Assembly (NCBI GenBank): GCA_010909165.1
Contig: MU008161.1
Coordinates: forward strand, 1,736,001 to 1,800,000
Origin: Anthoceros angustus
Taxonomy: Eukaryota > Streptophyta > Anthocerotopsida > Anthocerotales > Anthocerotaceae
Reading direction: 5' to 3'
Length of the DNA: 64,000 nucleotides
The position numbers and the translations under genes are program-made. This document shows positions 22,417 to 33,265 of the stretch, in pieces. The notes under the pieces were generated by a model. It worked only from the letters and a program-made list of their open reading frames with translations, did no database searches and was not told where the DNA came from. Every line of letters starts with the position of its first letter. The first letter of the stretch is position 1.

Positions 22417-23835
22417 ATGGACCACCCGGCGCATAGGCATGTGCAACAGGCAGACGGGAAGCCGGCTTCCACACCCGTTGCAGACGCGGAGCAGGACAAC
22501 CAGCAGCAGCAGCAGCAGCAGCAGAGGGGAGTGAAGAGAGGCCTTCCCGTTTCCGCACCAGCACCAGCACCAGCTGCCGTTGTTCCCACGGACGAACAGA
22601 GAGCCGCGAAGCGGGTGAGGCGGGACCGGGGCTCCACTGCCAAGGACCGCATTAGCAAAATCCCGCCCTGCGTGGTCGGGAAGCGGAGCTCCATCTACCG
22701 CGGGGTGACTCGACATCGGTGGACCGGGCGCTACGAGGCGCATCTGTGGGATAAGAGCACCTGGAACCAGAGCCAGAACAAGAAGGGGAAGCAAGTGTAC
22801 CTGGGAGCCTACGACGAGGAGGAGGCGGCAGCCCGCGCCTATGACCTCGCGGCGCTCAAGTACTGGGGGCCGGGCACCATCATCAATTTCCCCGTGACGG
22901 ATTACGCGCGGGACGTCGAGGAGATGCAGAGCGTGTCCCGGGAGGAGTACCTGGCGTCGCTGCGGCGGAAGAGCAGCGGCTTCTCCCGCGGCGTCTCCAA
23001 GTACCGGGGCGTGGCCAGGCACCACCACAACGGCCGCTGGGAGGCCAGAATCGGCCGCGTCTTCGGCAACAAGTACCTGTACCTCGGCACCTACAGCACG
23101 CAGGAGGAGGCCGCCGCGGCCTACGACATGGCCGCCATTCAGCACCGGGGGCTCAACGCCGTCACCAATTTCGACCTCAGCCACTACATCAAGTGGCTCC
23201 GGCCAAGGCAGCCTGGATCCTCCGGGGCCGGGGCCGGGGCCGGCTGTGAAGAGGGAGAGGAGCCGGCTCAGAAACAAAGCACTGTTGCTGCTGCTTCTGC
23301 CGCATCTGCTGTTTCTGCTGCTTCCGTTGAGCAGCAAGAGTCCCAGTCCCAGAGCGGGCCGGAGGAGGAGCAGCCGTCAAGGATGTGGCCGGGGCAGGCC
23401 AGCGAGCCCTACCAGTTCCCGAGTCTAGGGATGAGCAATGTTGGCGCGCGGGCGGGAGCGGGGCTGCAGAGGGCCGCGGCAGCGCAGGCTCCCACGGCGC
23501 TAGGTTTGCTCTGGCAGTCCAATATGTTCAAGCAGATGCTGCAGAAGGCGGCTGTGCATGCGCACTCCCCGGCCGACGGGCAGCCGGAGGCCGAGCAGGA
23601 GCAGGAGCAGGAAGAGCTGGAGGTTGAGGGCGAGGCGGACGGGCTGCCTATTCCCATGCTTCCTGGGCTGGAAGAGGAGCCTCCTCCTGGCCTGGGCTAC
23701 GAGGAGGGGCAGGGCGAGGTGGCCTACCAGGATCTCTCATTCTTCCCCGACGGCCACGACTTGGAGCCCGGCCTGCCCGGCTCGTTCTGGAATTCATTGC
23801 CTTTACACCATCCCCGAAGTCCCATTACGGTGTGA
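22417..23835 (+). CDS. WRI1-like: WRINKLED1-like double-AP2 transcription factor, intronless
   Basis: 472 residues from ATG at 22,417 ([11 protein letters not shown]). There are two AP2 DNA-binding domains, at about residues 91-158 ([20 protein letters not shown], with the VYLGAYD element) and 193-258 ([20 protein letters not shown], ending SHYIKWL). The linker EEMQ...[11 protein letters not shown] and [13 protein letters not shown] is nearly the same as in Arabidopsis WRI1, which activates glycolytic and fatty-acid synthesis genes in the nucleus. A polyglutamine run (residues ~28-36) precedes the domains, and the C-terminal third is acidic ([18 protein letters not shown]), a likely activation region. 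No intron interrupts it, whereas angiosperm WRI1 genes have about seven exons. The frame opens upstream only through non-ATG codons. Confidence 0.88.
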   Translation: MDHPAHRHVQQADGKPASTPVADAEQDNQQQQQQQQRGVKRGLPVSAPAPAPAAVVPTDEQRAAKRVRRDRGSTAKDRISKIPPCVVGKRSSIYRGVTRHRWTGRYEAHLWDKSTWNQSQNKKGKQVYLGAYDEEEAAARAYDLAALKYWGPGTIINFPVTDYARDVEEMQSVSREEYLASLRRKSSGFSRGVSKYRGVARHHHNGRWEARIGRVFGNKYLYLGTYSTQEEAAAAYDMAAIQHRGLNAVTNFDLSHYIKWLRPRQPGSSGAGAGAGCEEGEEPAQKQSTVAAASAASAVSAASVEQQESQSQSGPEEEQPSRMWPGQASEPYQFPSLGMSNVGARAGAGLQRAAAAQAPTALGLLWQSNMFKQMLQKAAVHAHSPADGQPEAEQEQEQEELEVEGEADGLPIPMLPGLEEEPPPGLGYEEGQGEVAYQDLSFFPDGHDLEPGLPGSFWNSLPLHHPRSPITV

Positions 23836-24500
23836 TTCGTTATAGCTCTAGAGCTCTTAACACTTTGTTACGAGGAGTAGCGAATTTAGATAGCTGCAGA
23901 CCATAGGTGATGCTGGGAATTAGGGATCAGCAGGGCTGCCTCCTCCATCAAGGAGCACTTTCCATCACCCACGCCACGCTCACATCTGAGAGAGACGCGG
24001 ACCCCCGTCCGAAATAACTAAGGGCCGCCAAGGCTCCATGAGTCCATGTCTATTGTGGACAAAATACATAAACGGCATGAGTCCATGTCTATTGTGGACA
24101 ACACACAAACGGCATTTTCTCGGGCCCTTCAGTTAACTCACAAGCTAAGAAGCTAAGCTCGAGCAAGCAAGCAAACGGGCATGGTTTGACATGTTCTGGA
24201 GTGAAGTTCTTGCCCTTGGTTAGGGTTGGCGCCGTGTTGCGGGGGCAGAACAGAGGAAATGCTTTGAAATGCACGTCAAAGCATTTCATTTGGCGCTTTG
24301 AAATGCCTCGGTTCATGCTGCCTTGGGGCAGCAGCAGGTGTGAGTGAGTCGTGAGCTCTGGAGGTGGTGCTGGTGGCGTGAGCCCGCTGCTGGTACTCCT
24401 GGGCTTGGCGGGCTGGTGGCGGGAGCTGGGGATTCTGTGCCGTTGGGGTACTGTTCCGTTGCTGGTGGAATCTAGCTCTGCTGAGTGTGGGAGCCGGACA
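23836..24500. other. Intergenic: WRI1-like 3' flank and B-box gene leader
   Basis: A 40-bp tandem duplication (CATGAGTCCATGTCTATTGT, 24,038-24,113) and an imperfect inverted repeat (TTTGAAATGC...GCATTTCA, near 24,260-24,305) are visible. The B-box frame is open without a stop from 24,351, but only through non-ATG codons. No separate gene is seen. Confidence 0.5.
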
Positions 24501-25697
24501 ATGGGGGATGCTTTGTGTGCGCAGTGCGAGCAAGCAAGGGGAAGGATCTTGTGCGTGGACGAGGGGCTGGCGTACTGCAGCAGATGCTCGGCTGAGCTGC
24601 ACAGGAAAAGGGCGCGCAGGCAGCACCGGCTTGAGCTTGTCACGCCTCCTCCCGCTTGCGATGAATGCGAGAAGGCTCAGGCGACTGTAGAGTGCGGGGC
24701 GTGCGGTGGGGGAGAGGAGCCGCTGCTATTCTGCGCTGCTTGTAGTCGGAGTCTTCATGCTCGTGTTGCCCGGTTGCACCACGTGGTGAAGCCTTTTCCC
24801 CAGTTGCTGGTGGAGGCGGGCACGGCGGGGTTAGGGGCTGGCGAGAGCAAGGCGGGGAAGAATGTTCAAGATAGGGTGAGGAATTTGAATTGTGCTGTGA
24901 AGAGCGAGCCGATTGAAGGTTCGTTCGGTGGGGAGCGTATGCACCAGAAGGTGGTTTTCGGTAATCACTTTGTGGAGGTGGAGGTGCCTCTGGGGGCAAC
25001 CGCAGTGCGTAAGCGAGTCGTAGAGGAAGAAGGTGCGGTTCTGGTGGAGAGGGAGCTTCCACATTGTCGCCATAGCTCTGTGGGGCCTGAATCTGGGAAG
25101 AACAAGATTTCTGTCCCGAGTTCTCAGGAGGGAGGAATAGAAGTCAGGAGTGGGATATCCGACTGCGGGCATGCTGGTGCAAGACGTAACGGAAGTCACC
25201 ACGTTGGTGCAGATGCAGGAGTATCCAGGAACACGGCCACCAAAAGGGACCATGACGAGCGGACTCCGGGTTTACATCCTAAACGGCAAAAGCTTAGTCA
25301 AACTAAGTTAAAACCATCCGAGGTCTCTGGAAAAGAGAATGAGGACAACAACAAGGCGGGCAGGCCCATCAAGATCGAGGAGGGTGACGGCCTGTCAACC
25401 AGCACATGTAAGAAAGGCAAGCGTGAAGCTGGGGAAGGACTGTGTAGAGATGATAAGCTTAAACAGAGGTGTGCAAAGCCACTGGAGGATAGCACCAAAA
25501 ACAATTCTGAAGACGAGTACTTCAGCATGGATGATGGTGGATCTCAATCTGACTCCGACTCTGCTTCTTCTGGAGAAGAGGAAGCTGGTGTCCGTCGAAT
25601 CAAACGTGGATCAGTATCGCTTGAAGCATTTGTAGTCACTGCAGAGCATGAAGAGTATGCCGATCACACCACCTCAGGTGTGTGTCTCTTCTCATAG
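24501..25697 (+). CDS. Double B-box zinc-finger protein, 5' part of a B-box/DUF2786 locus
   Basis: 398 codons from ATG at 24,501 (MGDALCAQCEQARGR) to a TAG at 25,695-25,697. Two plant-type B-boxes lie at residues ~3-46 (CAQC...CVDEG...CSRC...H...H) and ~52-98 (CDEC...C..C...FCAAC...H...H). Paired N-terminal B-boxes are typical of plant BBX regulators, in which zinc-bound folds mediate protein contacts in light and circadian signalling. There is no CCT domain. The rest is low-complexity and charged, ending in an acidic Ser/Asp tract (SQSDSDSASSGEEEAG). After the stop, the same frame resumes with the DUF2786 ORF only 12 bases later. The two may be one gene interrupted by a stop, a sequence error, or two adjacent genes. 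Confidence 0.8.
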   Translation: MGDALCAQCEQARGRILCVDEGLAYCSRCSAELHRKRARRQHRLELVTPPPACDECEKAQATVECGACGGGEEPLLFCAACSRSLHARVARLHHVVKPFPQLLVEAGTAGLGAGESKAGKNVQDRVRNLNCAVKSEPIEGSFGGERMHQKVVFGNHFVEVEVPLGATAVRKRVVEEEGAVLVERELPHCRHSSVGPESGKNKISVPSSQEGGIEVRSGISDCGHAGARRNGSHHVGADAGVSRNTATKRDHDERTPGLHPKRQKLSQTKLKPSEVSGKENEDNNKAGRPIKIEEGDGLSTSTCKKGKREAGEGLCRDDKLKQRCAKPLEDSTKNNSEDEYFSMDDGGSQSDSDSASSGEEEAGVRRIKRGSVSLEAFVVTAEHEEYADHTTSGVCLFS

Positions 25698-25709
25698 TTT
25701 CTCCGTGAC

Positions 25710-26966
25710 ATGGAGCTTATCAGCGGTGAGAAGCTGTTTGGAATGTTGACGCTGGAGGTCCGCGTTGTAGGTGAGGAGCAAGTGGAAGACGCTGGCGGGG
25801 GGGTGAAGGACAGGATCAAGAAGATGCTGAAGCTTGGGTTGCACCCCGACACTCCAGAAGCTGAGGCGCAACAAGCCCTGAAGAATGCACAACGACTTTT
25901 GACCAAGCACAACCTTCAGCAGGTTCACCACATAGTTCACACACTGCTTTCATGGAAGCACCAGACCTAAGCATCAGGATCTCTTGTTCCTGATCCCATG
26001 AAATCCGTTTGTGGTTCATCAGGCTGAGGTCATGAAAGGCGAGCTGAAGGATTCTACGGCACTTGTAGGGGGAATGCGTGTGGTCGAACTTCGAGGGAAA
26101 GGAAGAACGAAACAAGGTCGCTTTGAGCGATGGATCAAGACTCTGGCTTGGGTGATCGCAGAATATTTTGATGTTCAGCATTTTACTCGCGGTGCTACGA
26201 GAACTTCAAAGTTTATACAGGTGCTCCACTTCATCTTCTGGACTGGGTTGGGGGCAGCGATGACGTTTATGAATTTCGCACAAACTAAGCAGCGTTGCTT
26301 TTCTACGTGCAGGTGGTATTCTACGGCATCCGACAGAATGCAGATTGCGCAGGTTATGCATTTGCAGCAACTTTCAACCGGATAACACGGATGTCTGCAG
26401 GATACATAGATCCGGAAAGCAAGAACAGTAGTAATGCTGCGTCGCAACGTAGCACAAACACCAGAATAGCCCGGATGAGCTACAGAGATGGTGTAGTTGA
26501 AGGATTGAGGCAATTCGTGAAGCTGTCTCAGGAGCAACAAAAAGCAGGCTATTCGACCAAAGGTGGGAAGGGACAAGAATCAAATGTGGCCGTATCTGAA
26601 GAGTCTGAAGACGAAGACTATTTCAGCGGAGACGAAGGACCGTCCACCGTAGGCGGTGATGGCGATCACCACAACGCCTTCAACCCTGCGGAATGCAGTG
26701 AGGACAAAAAGGACGCTAAGCTTGCCAAAGCTGAAGAGCGAAGGGTGCAGAGAGGGATGGCAATCTGTGCGTTGGTTGTACATTCAAAAAAAGTTGGGGA
26801 GGATTTCCTGAAAGAAAAGGGGATCAAAATAAGGTTCAAATCCCTGAAGAAGAACGACAGTCGTGTCAATGTGGAAGCGTATTGTCAGGGGAAACAAGAC
26901 TCCAAGCAGATTGATATCAATCAAAAGGGAATTACTTTTGCAACCAAGCATAAATCGAGGAAGTAG
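25710..26966 (+). CDS. DUF2786/DUF7168-type protein, 3' part of the locus
   Basis: Three exons: 25,710-25,922, 26,023-26,220 and 26,313-26,966, with GT-AG introns of 100 and 92 bp that keep the frame (355 residues from ATG at 25,710). The first exon has a DUF2786 signature (DRIKKMLKLGLHPDTPEAEA, then a KNAQRLLTKHNLQQ helix). The later exons hold a companion region (RTKQGRFERWIKTLAWVIAE, VVFYGIRQNADCAGYAF) seen with DUF2786 in bryophyte and fungal proteins, and a basic C-terminus. The function of this family is unknown; nucleic-acid or phage-like links are only suggestions. It lies in frame with the B-box ORF across a single TAG, so the full product may be a B-box/DUF2786 fusion. Confidence 0.75.
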
Positions 26967-27295
26967 TATTTCCAAGTGGATCATTTCGCTAGCTTTTCTT
27001 TGAGTGGAAAGTTTCAAGTCTGAATAATTTTCAACATCCTGCTGGGATCCTGATGTCCGAAGTTGCAACCTTCCGACTTTGTGTCAAGGTCAAAAGGGTG
27101 CTATTTCGCACATCAGCTGGGAGTTAGTCTGGGCACTTGGATTGTACTTATTGGCGGCAAACGTTGCAGGTTCTTCCTCAGGTACTCTCTTTACTCCATT
27201 TTCTTTTCCTTTCCGCTGTGGCTACTTCTTTCTATCCGAAATTCCGTCTCATTTAATACAACAGTTGGTATACATACATGAAAAGTATTACATAT
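26967..27295. other. Convergent 3' flanks of the DUF2786 and GST genes
   Basis: A 329-bp AT-rich spacer between two genes transcribed toward each other. No gene is visible. AATAAT and ATTTAATAC words that could serve as polyadenylation signals are present on both strands. Confidence 0.4.
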
Positions 27296-28201
27296 CTAGG
27301 TTGAGGTTGAGCAAACTTTGACCCCCTTAACAGAAGCGGGCCTTGCCTCGCACCTTGCTTTCCAGGCTTGGACATTTTTAAAGCTGTCTAGATCAAGCTT
27401 TTCGGATGCCTGGTAGAATTTTTCCAGACACAGGACCCAAGGCCAGGTCGCTATATCTGCAATGCTGTAACCATCGTCGATGATATACTCTCGACCTTCC
27501 AACCGCTTCTCCAAAACCCCGAGAAGACGCTTGGTTTCTGTTGCATACCGCTCTACTGCGTATGAATCGGTGGTCTTGTCCTTGGCATACTTGAAGAAAT
27601 GCCCAAACTGTTTCACAGCAATCGTTCGTCAGTTAAACGGCAGTTCCAGTCCATGTACAACTATCACGCTTTCTCCAGAACACTCACCTGTCCAAACATG
27701 GGGCCGACACCAGCCATCTGGAAAAAGACCCACTGAATTGTTTCCCATTTAAGTCGAGGATCCTGAGAAATGAGCTTTCCAGTTTTCTCAGCCAAGTACA
27801 ACAAAATAGCTCCTGACTCGAACAAACTGAAGGGCTTCCCGTCTGCAGAATGGCACCGAATTGTGAGCTCAAACTCCTGACACCGTGCGGAAAAACCTCA
27901 GGAAGAAATGACCCCCAAGCAACTACCTGGGCCATTGGGATCGACAATAGCTGGGATCTTGGAGTTGGGGTTAACAGCGATGAACTCAGGTGTGAACTGG
28001 TCCCCCTTCATGATGTTGATTAAGTGTGCGTCGTATTCCAGACCCAACTCCTCCAGAGCAACCCCAATCTTCAAGGCACCACCCACCTGTTAAGCTTAAC
28101 CAAGCCAAAACAAGGTACTTCAGCAACCACAAATCGAGCCCCGACGATACCTTCTGGCCGTTGGGCGTAGCCAAACTGTAGAGCTGGATCTTTGCCGCCA
28201 T
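27296..28201 (-). CDS. Ure2p/YfcG-type glutathione S-transferase
   Basis: Four exons on the minus strand: 28,201-28,151, 28,086-27,927, 27,842-27,688 and 27,607-27,296. All introns are GT-AG and the joined frame is continuous (225 residues). The thioredoxin-like N-domain reads LYSLATPNGQKV, ALEELGLEYDAHLI, GDQFTPEFIAVNPNSKIPAI and, after the next junction, LFESGAILLYLAEKTG (the SNAIL/TRAIL-type glutathione-contact motif). The C-domain ends with the helical DDGYSIADIATWPW motif. NGQK near the start and NPNSKIPA are typical of the Ure2p/nu class, known in mosses but absent from angiosperms. Many members are glutathione-dependent disulfide reductases. No targeting peptide is evident from this ATG; an in-frame 27-residue extension (ATG at 28,282) is possible. 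Confidence 0.88.
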
Positions 28202-30124
28202 CGTAGGTAGCGCTTTACCAAACACGCTCCTGCCCTTTCCCACCCGGAATCTGCAGCCTCCTCTTTCTCCAAGGCCTGCCAAACCACGTGCTCACACTCT
28301 TAGTCTTAGCCCACGCGTCTCCTCCACAACAGATCAGTCGCAGTGGCTGCCCACTACCAGACCGTCCACAGGTTTGCTTACGTAGGGGAGCTGCAGGTCT
28401 GAAAGACGAGATCTTTGGGGTAAGTAGGCGTAACATCGACGTGACGAGCCACACCAAGGGGGCACTCGGCTAAAGCATGGGTTGCACTCTGAAGCAAATG
28501 CAAAATGGGTATAAGAAAGAGGAGTGGCCCCAGCATGCGCTTGCCTTGGCTGGTGTACCGGTCTAGAAAAACTCAGCCCAGCGTGTCCCAGCTCTTCAGG
28601 AACTCCGACACCTAAAGGACCAAAATTTGCGAAATTGGAGCGAGCGTTGGTTGGGTTCTCACCTTTCAGGCGCCTTCACAAGCTCGCATGAAGCACCCAG
28701 CGTAAATCACAGGTTGGTGACACAGGTCTTATAGCTGCGTCGGGTATCCGACTGAGCATCCACGTGGCTCACAGTGAGAGGAGAATGGGCATGCCCGAAA
28801 CACTTAGATACCATAAAGCAGGAGCACGAGAAGCTTCGAGTCTGAGGGCGGGCTGCCGAAGAAGCTTCCTGCTAATCAGCAAGGCACATGCATTGGCCAC
28901 GTTCATGCGTATCATACAGTATTCAGAGTACCGATTACATAACTGTGCCCATGCGCCACAGTCCACGACTTCGTTTCGGACATGTCTTAACTCTTCAGGA
29001 GAAGTACATTATGGATATATGACTAAATGTAGCCCTCTTCCCCACACCCACTTGAGGACGTGAACTGTGTATCGAGGAGCGCCACTTGCTCGAAATTGTA
29101 TACTTGTCCAAAGCACAACTGATCTATGGAATCGGAGTCCCGATCTCGGGAGCAAATAGATGAAGCTGGGCAACCCAACGTCGAACAACAAAAACGCACA
29201 CATGATTGGATCCCACCACAAGACAAATGTGGTTCACAACTGTTGGCCCTCCAGCCAATCCCACCAGTCCCCGTGCCCAACAAGACCTGGTCTTGATTAC
29301 ACCTTACAAAAGTGTGCAAGAAACAATCACCGTCTTTACTTCCTAGTCGACTCTGGCTTCTTCTCCTCCAAAACGTTGGGAGGGCCGTGCCAAGGGAGCT
29401 GGTGCCAAAGAGCTAGCTAGGCTGACCAGGCGGAGTCTCCATACCACCACATATCGAGCGGGCCCGGGCACAAACACAAAGGGGTGCACACTGGTGACGA
29501 TTACTAGGAATGGTTGGGGACTTCTGCGAATGTGAGCCAAGAAATACTAAATGATACAAGCATAGCTGGCCAGCTTCTTGAGCAATAAATGTACCAGGAT
29601 ATAAGGGGGTCCTCCGTCACAGGAGGAACAAAGTGAATGGCCGTAGCTGGACCATGTCGGAAACTGTGCGGAGTATGAAGTGGACCTTCAGAGTTCACAC
29701 GCAATTATAGCATACTATCCTGGTTTCAATAAAGTTGAACCCGCAACTCAATGCTCGCTAGTGCACAAGCACAAGCACAAATCTGCCATGATGTTCCTTT
29801 CCTTCCATCAGCATACCTAGCTATGCTCTTCTGCTGACAACTTCAAGAATCCGATGGGTTCAATACCAACCTCTGCACCAGCATGTTCCACAAGCGGGCG
29901 CACAGTTACCTTGACAAGTCTCTCTTCCAGTGTCCACCCTCTTGCCATGCGGACAGCAGCGTCACAGGCCATGGTGACCATTTAATCTCCACAAATAGCC
30001 CAGGTGGCGAGTAAAATTCATGAGAGATGAACTCGTATACACCTGTGACATGTCCACGCAATCTTAGGGGCCACACAGATGTCGGCTCCGTCGGCACTCC
30101 AGAGAGAAACCAGAATTGCACTTG
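28202..30124. other. Intergenic region between the GST and SEC6 genes
   Basis: This is the GST promoter side on the left and SEC6 3' flank on the right, about 1.9 kb in all. Open frames here are short (under 100 codons) and match nothing I recognise. No repeat structure stands out. Confidence 0.4.
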
Positions 30125-32371
30125 TTATGCCTTCCTTCTGAGAGTGCCCTTTGGGAAGCAGCTTAATCGGCTGAAAACTAGACCAGATTTCGGCAAATCT
30201 CCCTTGGAGAGATTGCTGTTGTAGACTTCCCTGCACTCATTGACCACTTCCTTTGCATCTTTGCGAGGGATGCCCTCTCTAAGGGCCACTAACTTCTCAA
30301 CCACTTCAGGTGGACAATCAGGATGACCTTGGAGGAGATGTGTGTACGCAAGTGTAAAAGCATCCACACTCTCTGCTGATGCAAGCTCTCTAAGCTCTGC
30401 CAGCGGCTGAATTCTTTTGTCTACTTTGGCGCTGTTGATGTACTCCTTGAAGAATTCTCCGATGACCTCCTCATCAACCCTCAGCCTGTCCAGAGTCTCT
30501 TCCTTGATGTAGTTCCTCTGAGTTAAAAGGTGATCTACATAGACGATGATGGTCTCTTCCATGCAAGCCTCAGCAAACCTTTGGAAGGAACGGTCATCTA
30601 TGTACATTTTCACATCTCCAAAATAATCACCAAAGGTTGCCACAAGATACTCTGTCACCAACCCATCATACCAGTCTTTGAGGTAGAGCTTTGCAACCAG
30701 CTCCTTGACACCGGGGTCTTCAAATATAACACGGCATGTCTGTTGCACTGCCTCCTTAGCAATCTCTAAGAAGCCCTTGCAGGTATCCTCAAAGTTGACC
30801 TGTTCGGCATAATAAGGAGTAAGGGACTCCATCAGGCTGCTGCTGAGATCCATGGCCAAGCTATAGCATCGAATGTTGTTGTTGATCATGGCACACAAAG
30901 GCTCCAGTCCGATCTCTGTCACCGGATCTTCAAGTCTCTGCCTTTCCGCAACCTGAAACGCACTCATCACCTGGATAACTGCAAGAGCCACCCTGTAAAG
31001 CATAACATCGGTGCTGTTCTCCTGCACATACTGCACCTGCTCACTCAGAATCCTGAAGAGATCCACGGCAGCAGGGGTCCACAGCTTGCCATCCTCACTC
31101 TTCTTGGGGGGCTGGGTCTTATCAGCCTCCAAGATGTTGGTATACCACTTCTGCATAGTCCCCTGCATTCGGTAGACGTAGACATCCATGAGCGGATCCA
31201 TGGCCCCGCTCTCAGCACAGACTTGAGTCAGCTGCTCATCAACCCCTAGGTTCCCTAACTGCACCTGATACTGCACCACCCACGCCGTCACCTTCAAGAT
31301 CTCCAAATTAGACAAGTCCTTGGCCCGGTCTCCAAGCTTCCTAAGCATCTGGATGAACCTCTCGGTATACAGCTGCACCATGAGCTGGAAAATTTCGTAT
31401 CGCGGAGGGAAGCAAGGCGCCACATAGTCGTAGATATCAGGCAATTCTGCCGCAATTGCGCTAGCCTCAGCCAGCGCAGCCTTGAGGTCCGTGTCCAGCA
31501 CCAGCGTGGAGAGCAGGTTGTCGAACCTGGATTCCACAGATTTGCGCATTTCCTCATAACACCGGTCCTTAAACCGCCGGCCTGCAGGCTTAGGCTTGCC
31601 ATCGCCATTCCCGTGCTCCTCCGGCGGCTTCCGGCTCCCTCTGACAGTCGAGAGAGACGCAACAGGCCCGGCCCCCTCCGCCTCCGCCGTGTCCTCCGCC
31701 TGCTGCTGGTCCAGAATCTCCTGCATCTCCACCACTCTGAGGGCCCGCACCAGCGTCTGCGGGCTGGACTTGGAGAGCTGGAAGAAGTTGGCCACATGGC
31801 CCCAGAGCGTCTGCTCGAACTTCTCCCGCGTGCCGTTCACGTCCTCGAAATACTGGCTGAGCTTGCTGGCCTCCTCCTGGCGGGACGAGGCGGCGGCGAG
31901 CGCAAACCTCCGCTTCCCCTCCAGCGCGGCCAGGCGCTCAAACGTGCGCACCAATTCGCGGTCATCGGCGAGCGAGGCCCGCGCCTCGCTCGCCTCCACC
32001 GAGATGGACATCATGCCCTCGACATCCTTGAGCGTGGTGTTGAGGTTGTTGCGCGCATTGCTGAGCAGCTTGATCTGGTCGTGGTGCTCAATCAGCGTCT
32101 GGCACTCGCGGCAGAGCTGGTCGATGAGCAGAAACGACTCCCGCAGCTGCGTGATGGTCACCTGCGCGGCTCCCAGCGCCCCGATCCCGGCCCGCGCGTG
32201 CTCCACCTGCGCCATCACGCTGCTGCTCAGCTGCGTGTCGTGCGCCTGCAGCCGCTGCGCGTACTCGGCCCGCATGCTTGTGATGGACGCCAGCGACTCT
32301 GGCAGCGGCAGCAGCTTCGCCACCTCCCGCACTGCCGCCTCCTTCGCCTCGATCCCTGCATCCTCCAACAT
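30125..32371 (-). CDS. SEC6: Exocyst complex subunit SEC6, intronless
   Basis: 748 residues from ATG at 32,371 ([20 protein letters not shown]), close to the ~750-residue length of plant SEC6. The start was chosen because the N-terminus matches the Arabidopsis protein; the frame extends upstream only to a TTG. Recognisable stretches are [40 protein letters not shown] and the terminal [14 protein letters not shown]6 is a rod-shaped helical subunit of the eight-part exocyst that tethers secretory vesicles to the plasma membrane during tip growth and cell-plate formation. The whole protein is in one exon, whereas angiosperm SEC6 genes have over twenty introns. It is head-to-head with the lipase gene. 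A long antisense frame at 31.6-32.5 kb is a codon-bias shadow. Confidence 0.93.
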   Translation of the reverse strand: MLEDAGIEAKEAAVREVAKLLPLPESLASITSMRAEYAQRLQAHDTQLSSSVMAQVEHARAGIGALGAAQVTITQLRESFLLIDQLCRECQTLIEHHDQIKLLSNARNNLNTTLKDVEGMMSISVEASEARASLADDRELVRTFERLAALEGKRRFALAAASSRQEEASKLSQYFEDVNGTREKFEQTLWGHVANFFQLSKSSPQTLVRALRVVEMQEILDQQQAEDTAEAEGAGPVASLSTVRGSRKPPEEHGNGDGKPKPAGRRFKDRCYEEMRKSVESRFDNLLSTLVLDTDLKAALAEASAIAAELPDIYDYVAPCFPPRYEIFQLMVQLYTERFIQMLRKLGDRAKDLSNLEILKVTAWVVQYQVQLGNLGVDEQLTQVCAESGAMDPLMDVYVYRMQGTMQKWYTNILEADKTQPPKKSEDGKLWTPAAVDLFRILSEQVQYVQENSTDVMLYRVALAVIQVMSAFQVAERQRLEDPVTEIGLEPLCAMINNNIRCYSLAMDLSSSLMESLTPYYAEQVNFEDTCKGFLEIAKEAVQQTCRVIFEDPGVKELVAKLYLKDWYDGLVTEYLVATFGDYFGDVKMYIDDRSFQRFAEACMEETIIVYVDHLLTQRNYIKEETLDRLRVDEEVIGEFFKEYINSAKVDKRIQPLAELRELASAESVDAFTLAYTHLLQGHPDCPPEVVEKLVALREGIPRKDAKEVVNECREVYNSNLSKGDLPKSGLVFSRLSCFPKGTLRRKA

Positions 32372-33265
32372 CGTGCTCTGCTGCCGCGCTCTGTCCGCCG
32401 CTGCTACTGCTGCTCCCTTGGAACCAGCTCTTCCTCCTCTCAAACATCCCGATTCACGTTTCCTCCGCCGGCCACTCTGGTCACGACACTACTCGACTGT
32501 CCGTCGTCAATATCGACTTCTGTCGCCCGCATGACCTAAATAAAAGCAAGCCCAGTCCATCTTTCCCGTTTTTAGTGTCAGAATCAGATCCTTCCCCTGA
32601 AACGGTCCTGTGTGAGTACTTATCTACCTACACACGCGCATGCGCATTTAACTGTATGCATTATTGGCTGGACGCAGTCTGCTCTCCGCAATGTGAGCCT
32701 CCACTGTTCAATGATGCAAGGCTTCCGTGATCCTTCCATGTCTCCTCCTCTGGGATGCACCATGGACTTCACGAGTTCACAACTTCACACGGCTACTATG
32801 ACTTATTCTCATGGCCAGCATCTGTTTGCACGAAATGAGCTCCCATTCAACATGCCTCATTACGAAAACGGAACATGAGGATGGCCTCATCCATTTCCCT
32901 CCAGGGTTTCTCTCAGAGCCTCTTGAACAAACCACTGTTCTTCTTCATTCAAATGACCAGAAGTTCTGGCATGCCAATCGGGAAATGCCTGCCATCCCGG
33001 AACTGGGCCCACTGTTGCAGTCCCCAGTCCCCTCGAGGCTCTAAACTGTGGGATCATAGTCTGATGAACGTGCAGGATACGCAAACTTGTCCTGCCACTG
33101 TCGTCCCGGGAGACTTCTGAAAGGGTTGGAGCATTTTTCTGGATGTTTTGATAGTCCGGCCTCTTACGAATAGGAGCTCCCGGGGCAGGCCTGTTGTGGG
33201 GGACGGGATTGTGCTCAGAAAATGTGCTGCAGAGCTATATCTTGCTCGAGCATATGACAGGACGA
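32372..33265. promoter_or_regulatory. Shared upstream region of SEC6 and the lipase gene
   Basis: An 894-bp spacer between divergently transcribed genes, so it must hold both promoters and leaders. No convincing TATA box is visible on either side. GC content falls away from the SEC6 start. No gene is supported within it. Confidence 0.5.

Noticed and set aside
22033-23337. 434-codon ORF antisense to the WRI1-like gene
   Set aside because: It is a shadow of GC-rich coding sequence on the other strand. The plus-strand AP2 domains are unmistakable.
24351-24500. N-terminal extension of the B-box protein
   Set aside because: The frame is open but starts at a non-ATG codon, and B-box proteins normally begin a few residues before the first Cys, as at 24,501.
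25680-25697. An 18-base GT-AG micro-intron joining the B-box and DUF2786 ORFs
   Set aside because: It would keep the frame, but plant spliceosomes do not remove introns this short. A stop codon, an error or two genes are more likely, so it was not annotated.
28202-28282. 27-residue N-terminal extension of the GST as a targeting peptide
   Set aside because: An in-frame ATG exists, but the sequence is not clearly a transit peptide and the family start fits the later ATG.
31596-32539. Two ~310-codon ORFs antisense to SEC6
   Set aside because: They overlap the conserved SEC6 N-terminal half and reflect its strong third-position GC bias.
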